A stretch of 64,000 nt of DNA, taken from assembly GCF_000571935.1 (NCBI RefSeq), contig NZ_ATAX01000023.1:154002-218001 (forward strand), read 5' to 3'. The notes beneath the pieces were generated by a model, which had not been told where the DNA came from, made no database searches, and was given only the letters and a program-made list of their open reading frames with translations. Shown piece by piece: positions 62,640 to 64,000 of the stretch. Positions within the stretch are counted from its first letter, which is position 1, and every line of letters begins with the position of its first letter. Source of the stretch: Ruminococcus flavefaciens 007c. Its GTDB lineage: Bacteria > Bacillota > Clostridia > Oscillospirales > Ruminococcaceae. Made by a program: the position numbers and the translations under genes.

Positions 62640-64000
62640 TTAGTACCATGTTCTGAAAATACTATTATTCTGGCGCGGCGGACAGAAATAGTTCCTTAAA
62701 ACGAGCAATGAACGGATAACAGCGATTATTCTCTCATTATACCTGTTATATGTATTCCTTATTATCGTATTTATATAATCGGGAACCGAGAACGTATTTG
62801 TTATGGTCTTATTGTCCCCGTAATGATATACCGCAGTTATCCTGTTGGATATTGCAAATGAATCGGGAGAACAGGTAAAGCCATAATATTTTCCGTCACA
62901 GCTCATAAAATCAGCGTCAAAGGCATCTGTGTATGTTTTGCCATTGATATTGAATTCCATATAGCTGTTATTCTTTTCTTCTTCTGTAAGAGAAGTAAGG
63001 TCAAGATAGAAATTAAAACTGATCTGTCTGCTCAGAACAATGCTCTGCGACTTGAATTCAGGAACAGGTTCAGCAGCGTATTCGCTTTGTTTTACAGTAG
63101 TGAAATTTCTCACTGTAGTATTATTATCCTTGTCTCTTCCGATAAAGGATATCACGTTTTTCTTTTCTGCTGCCTGACTTAACTTATCGGAAGGAAGCTC
63201 AAATCTTACAGAACCGTCTGAAAGTGCAAAAGTATCATAGTACAAACCGTTTACGTATACTTTCAGACTTGTTGTCTGCGGATCATTTACGGTTATCTGC
63301 ATGATAAGATCTTTTTCAGGCTTGATAACAGCATCGGCAGGAGCGCTGACTGATATCGTATCATCAACAGCGTTTGGTGTCGAGATGTTCACTGCATCTG
63401 ATCTGATATACGGTGAAGCGCTGTTTTCGTTATATGTGCTTGCGAGCAATGCGTCATCCGAGCTGAACTGCTCGTCAAGCCACGCTATCCTTTCGCGCAT
63501 ATACGATATGAATAAGTCTCTGTCGGCTATATAGCCCCTGCCGTAACCAGGCCACTGATTATTTCTGTCCCAGAGCGCACTGTCAGCCATACCCGATTCG
63601 TAAAGATATTCGCTGTCTCTTTCAAGTGCGCCATTTTCCTTTATAACGTCTTCAAGGTAAGGTCTTATCTGCCAGTATCTGTCTGTTGCTGCCGAAATAA
63701 ACAGCGGATCATCAAGGAACTCTCTGTAGAAATTCTGCGGATTTTCAAACTGTGATACCTTCCAGCCTGTTGCCTCACTGCTTATTTCCTGACTTACGAT
63801 TATTGAACCTGCGCCTGTGTCAAAGTCCCATGGAGGACCGAATTTAAGGAGAGAATCATGCGGTTTATAGATATATCTGCTCTTGTAGCGCGAATCGTCA
63901 TTTCCCATTATCTCCATAAGCAGCCAGTAGGATACCATTGAATCAAAATCAGCAAGCTCGGTGTAATGAGTCATCTTGCCGTCTATCTCGGCATATCCTT
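62640..64000 (-). CDS. CotH-like surface protein (5' part outside window)
   Basis: The frame is open to the window edge (upstream codons read GYAEIDGK before the Met at 63974), so only the C-terminal ~450 residues are seen. MVSYWLLMEIMGNDDSRYKSRYIY and KFGPPWDFDTGAG are CotH kinase-fold motifs (WDxD). Then beta-rich modules (about 62900-63400), ending SVPDYINTIIRNTYNRYNERIIAVIRSLLVLRNYF, which recalls a C-terminal helix pair common in ruminococcal surface proteins, though degenerate. The stop lies 34 bp from the IS right end, so the natural C-terminus may have been altered. CotH proteins are frequent in cellulosome-bearing ruminococci. Confidence 0.8.
   Translation of the reverse strand, partial: GYAEIDGKMTHYTELADFDSMVSYWLLMEIMGNDDSRYKSRYIYKPHDSLLKFGPPWDFDTGAGSIIVSQEISSEATGWKVSQFENPQNFYREFLDDPLFISAATDRYWQIRPYLEDVIKENGALERDSEYLYESGMADSALWDRNNQWPGYGRGYIADRDLFISYMRERIAWLDEQFSSDDALLASTYNENSASPYIRSDAVNISTPNAVDDTISVSAPADAVIKPEKDLIMQITVNDPQTTSLKVYVNGLYYDTFALSDGSVRFELPSDKLSQAAEKKNVISFIGRDKDNNTTVRNFTTVKQSEYAAEPVPEFKSQSIVLSRQISFNFYLDLTSLTEEEKNNSYMEFNINGKTYTDAFDADFMSCDGKYYGFTCSPDSFAISNRITAVYHYGDNKTITNTFSVPDYINTIIRNTYNRYNERIIAVIRSLLVLRNYFCPPRQNNSIFRTWY

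Overview
The window looks like chromosome from a Ruminococcus-type anaerobe (Firmicutes, Oscillospiraceae). The pointers are three secreted dockerin proteins including a serpin, a CotH-like surface protein, type III glutamine synthetase, LL-diaminopimelate aminotransferase, ferredoxin-dependent 2-oxoacid oxidoreductase subunits, and strong TTGACA/TATAAT promoters with AGGAGG ribosome sites. The genus is inferred; no 16S gene is present.

Layout. 0-7.6 kb: housekeeping and stress genes (PH-domain membrane protein, rnpB, AraC regulator, Ogg-type glycosylase, TPM lipoprotein, ABC exporter, small alarmone synthetase, PC4-like protein). 7.6-17.1 kb: an envelope and extracellular island with an acyltransferase, a lipoprotein ending in six 12-residue Cys repeats, a dockerin/SH3/transglutaminase-like protein, an ECF sigma/anti-sigma pair, a dockerin serpin and a large dockerin protein. 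17.1-24.7 kb: GGDEF-EAL protein, GNAT, an ABC-F ribosome-protection protein behind an attenuator, tRNA-Gly(CCC), and a solute-binding/VWA fusion protein. 25-30.9 kb: a six-gene surface-glycan type operon. 31-44.9 kb: a sulfur island. 44.9-60.5 kb: divergent nitrogen/amino-acid operons, pyrG-glnN-dapF-dapL on minus and gltB-gltD-glnA-ANTAR-purF on plus. 60.6-64 kb: a decayed region with a feoB remnant, a truncated and frameshifted IS3-family element, and the 3' part of a CotH-like gene that runs off the window.

The most interesting part is the sulfur island. A consensus promoter is followed by a 30-codon leader peptide with seven Cys codons, then a strong intrinsic terminator, then methyltransferase, cystathionine gamma-lyase/synthase-like, cysteine synthase-like and LysR genes. 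A segment inside the leader can pair with the 5' arm of the terminator, the hallmark of ribosome-mediated attenuation. Three further units share a TATTGGACA promoter/operator motif: a four-subunit 2-oxoacid:ferredoxin oxidoreductase; acyl-CoA ligase + aminotransferase + luxS; and a NitT/TauT-type ABC transporter. The transporter has its own MRK...RCC leader peptide, and its binding protein carries three DCC octapeptide repeats. I infer a cysteine-responsive regulon that joins reverse transsulfuration, SRH recycling, uptake of an organosulfur or acid compound, and reductive carboxylation of an acyl-CoA to an amino acid (candidates: methionine from 3-methylthiopropionate, or aromatic/branched amino acids).

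Other regulatory RNA candidates are the ABC-F leader (perfect 10-bp antiterminator pairing), the pyrG leader (two minus-strand terminators right after a consensus promoter) and the gltB leader (terminator at the 5' end, with an ANTAR RNA-binding regulator encoded in the same operon).
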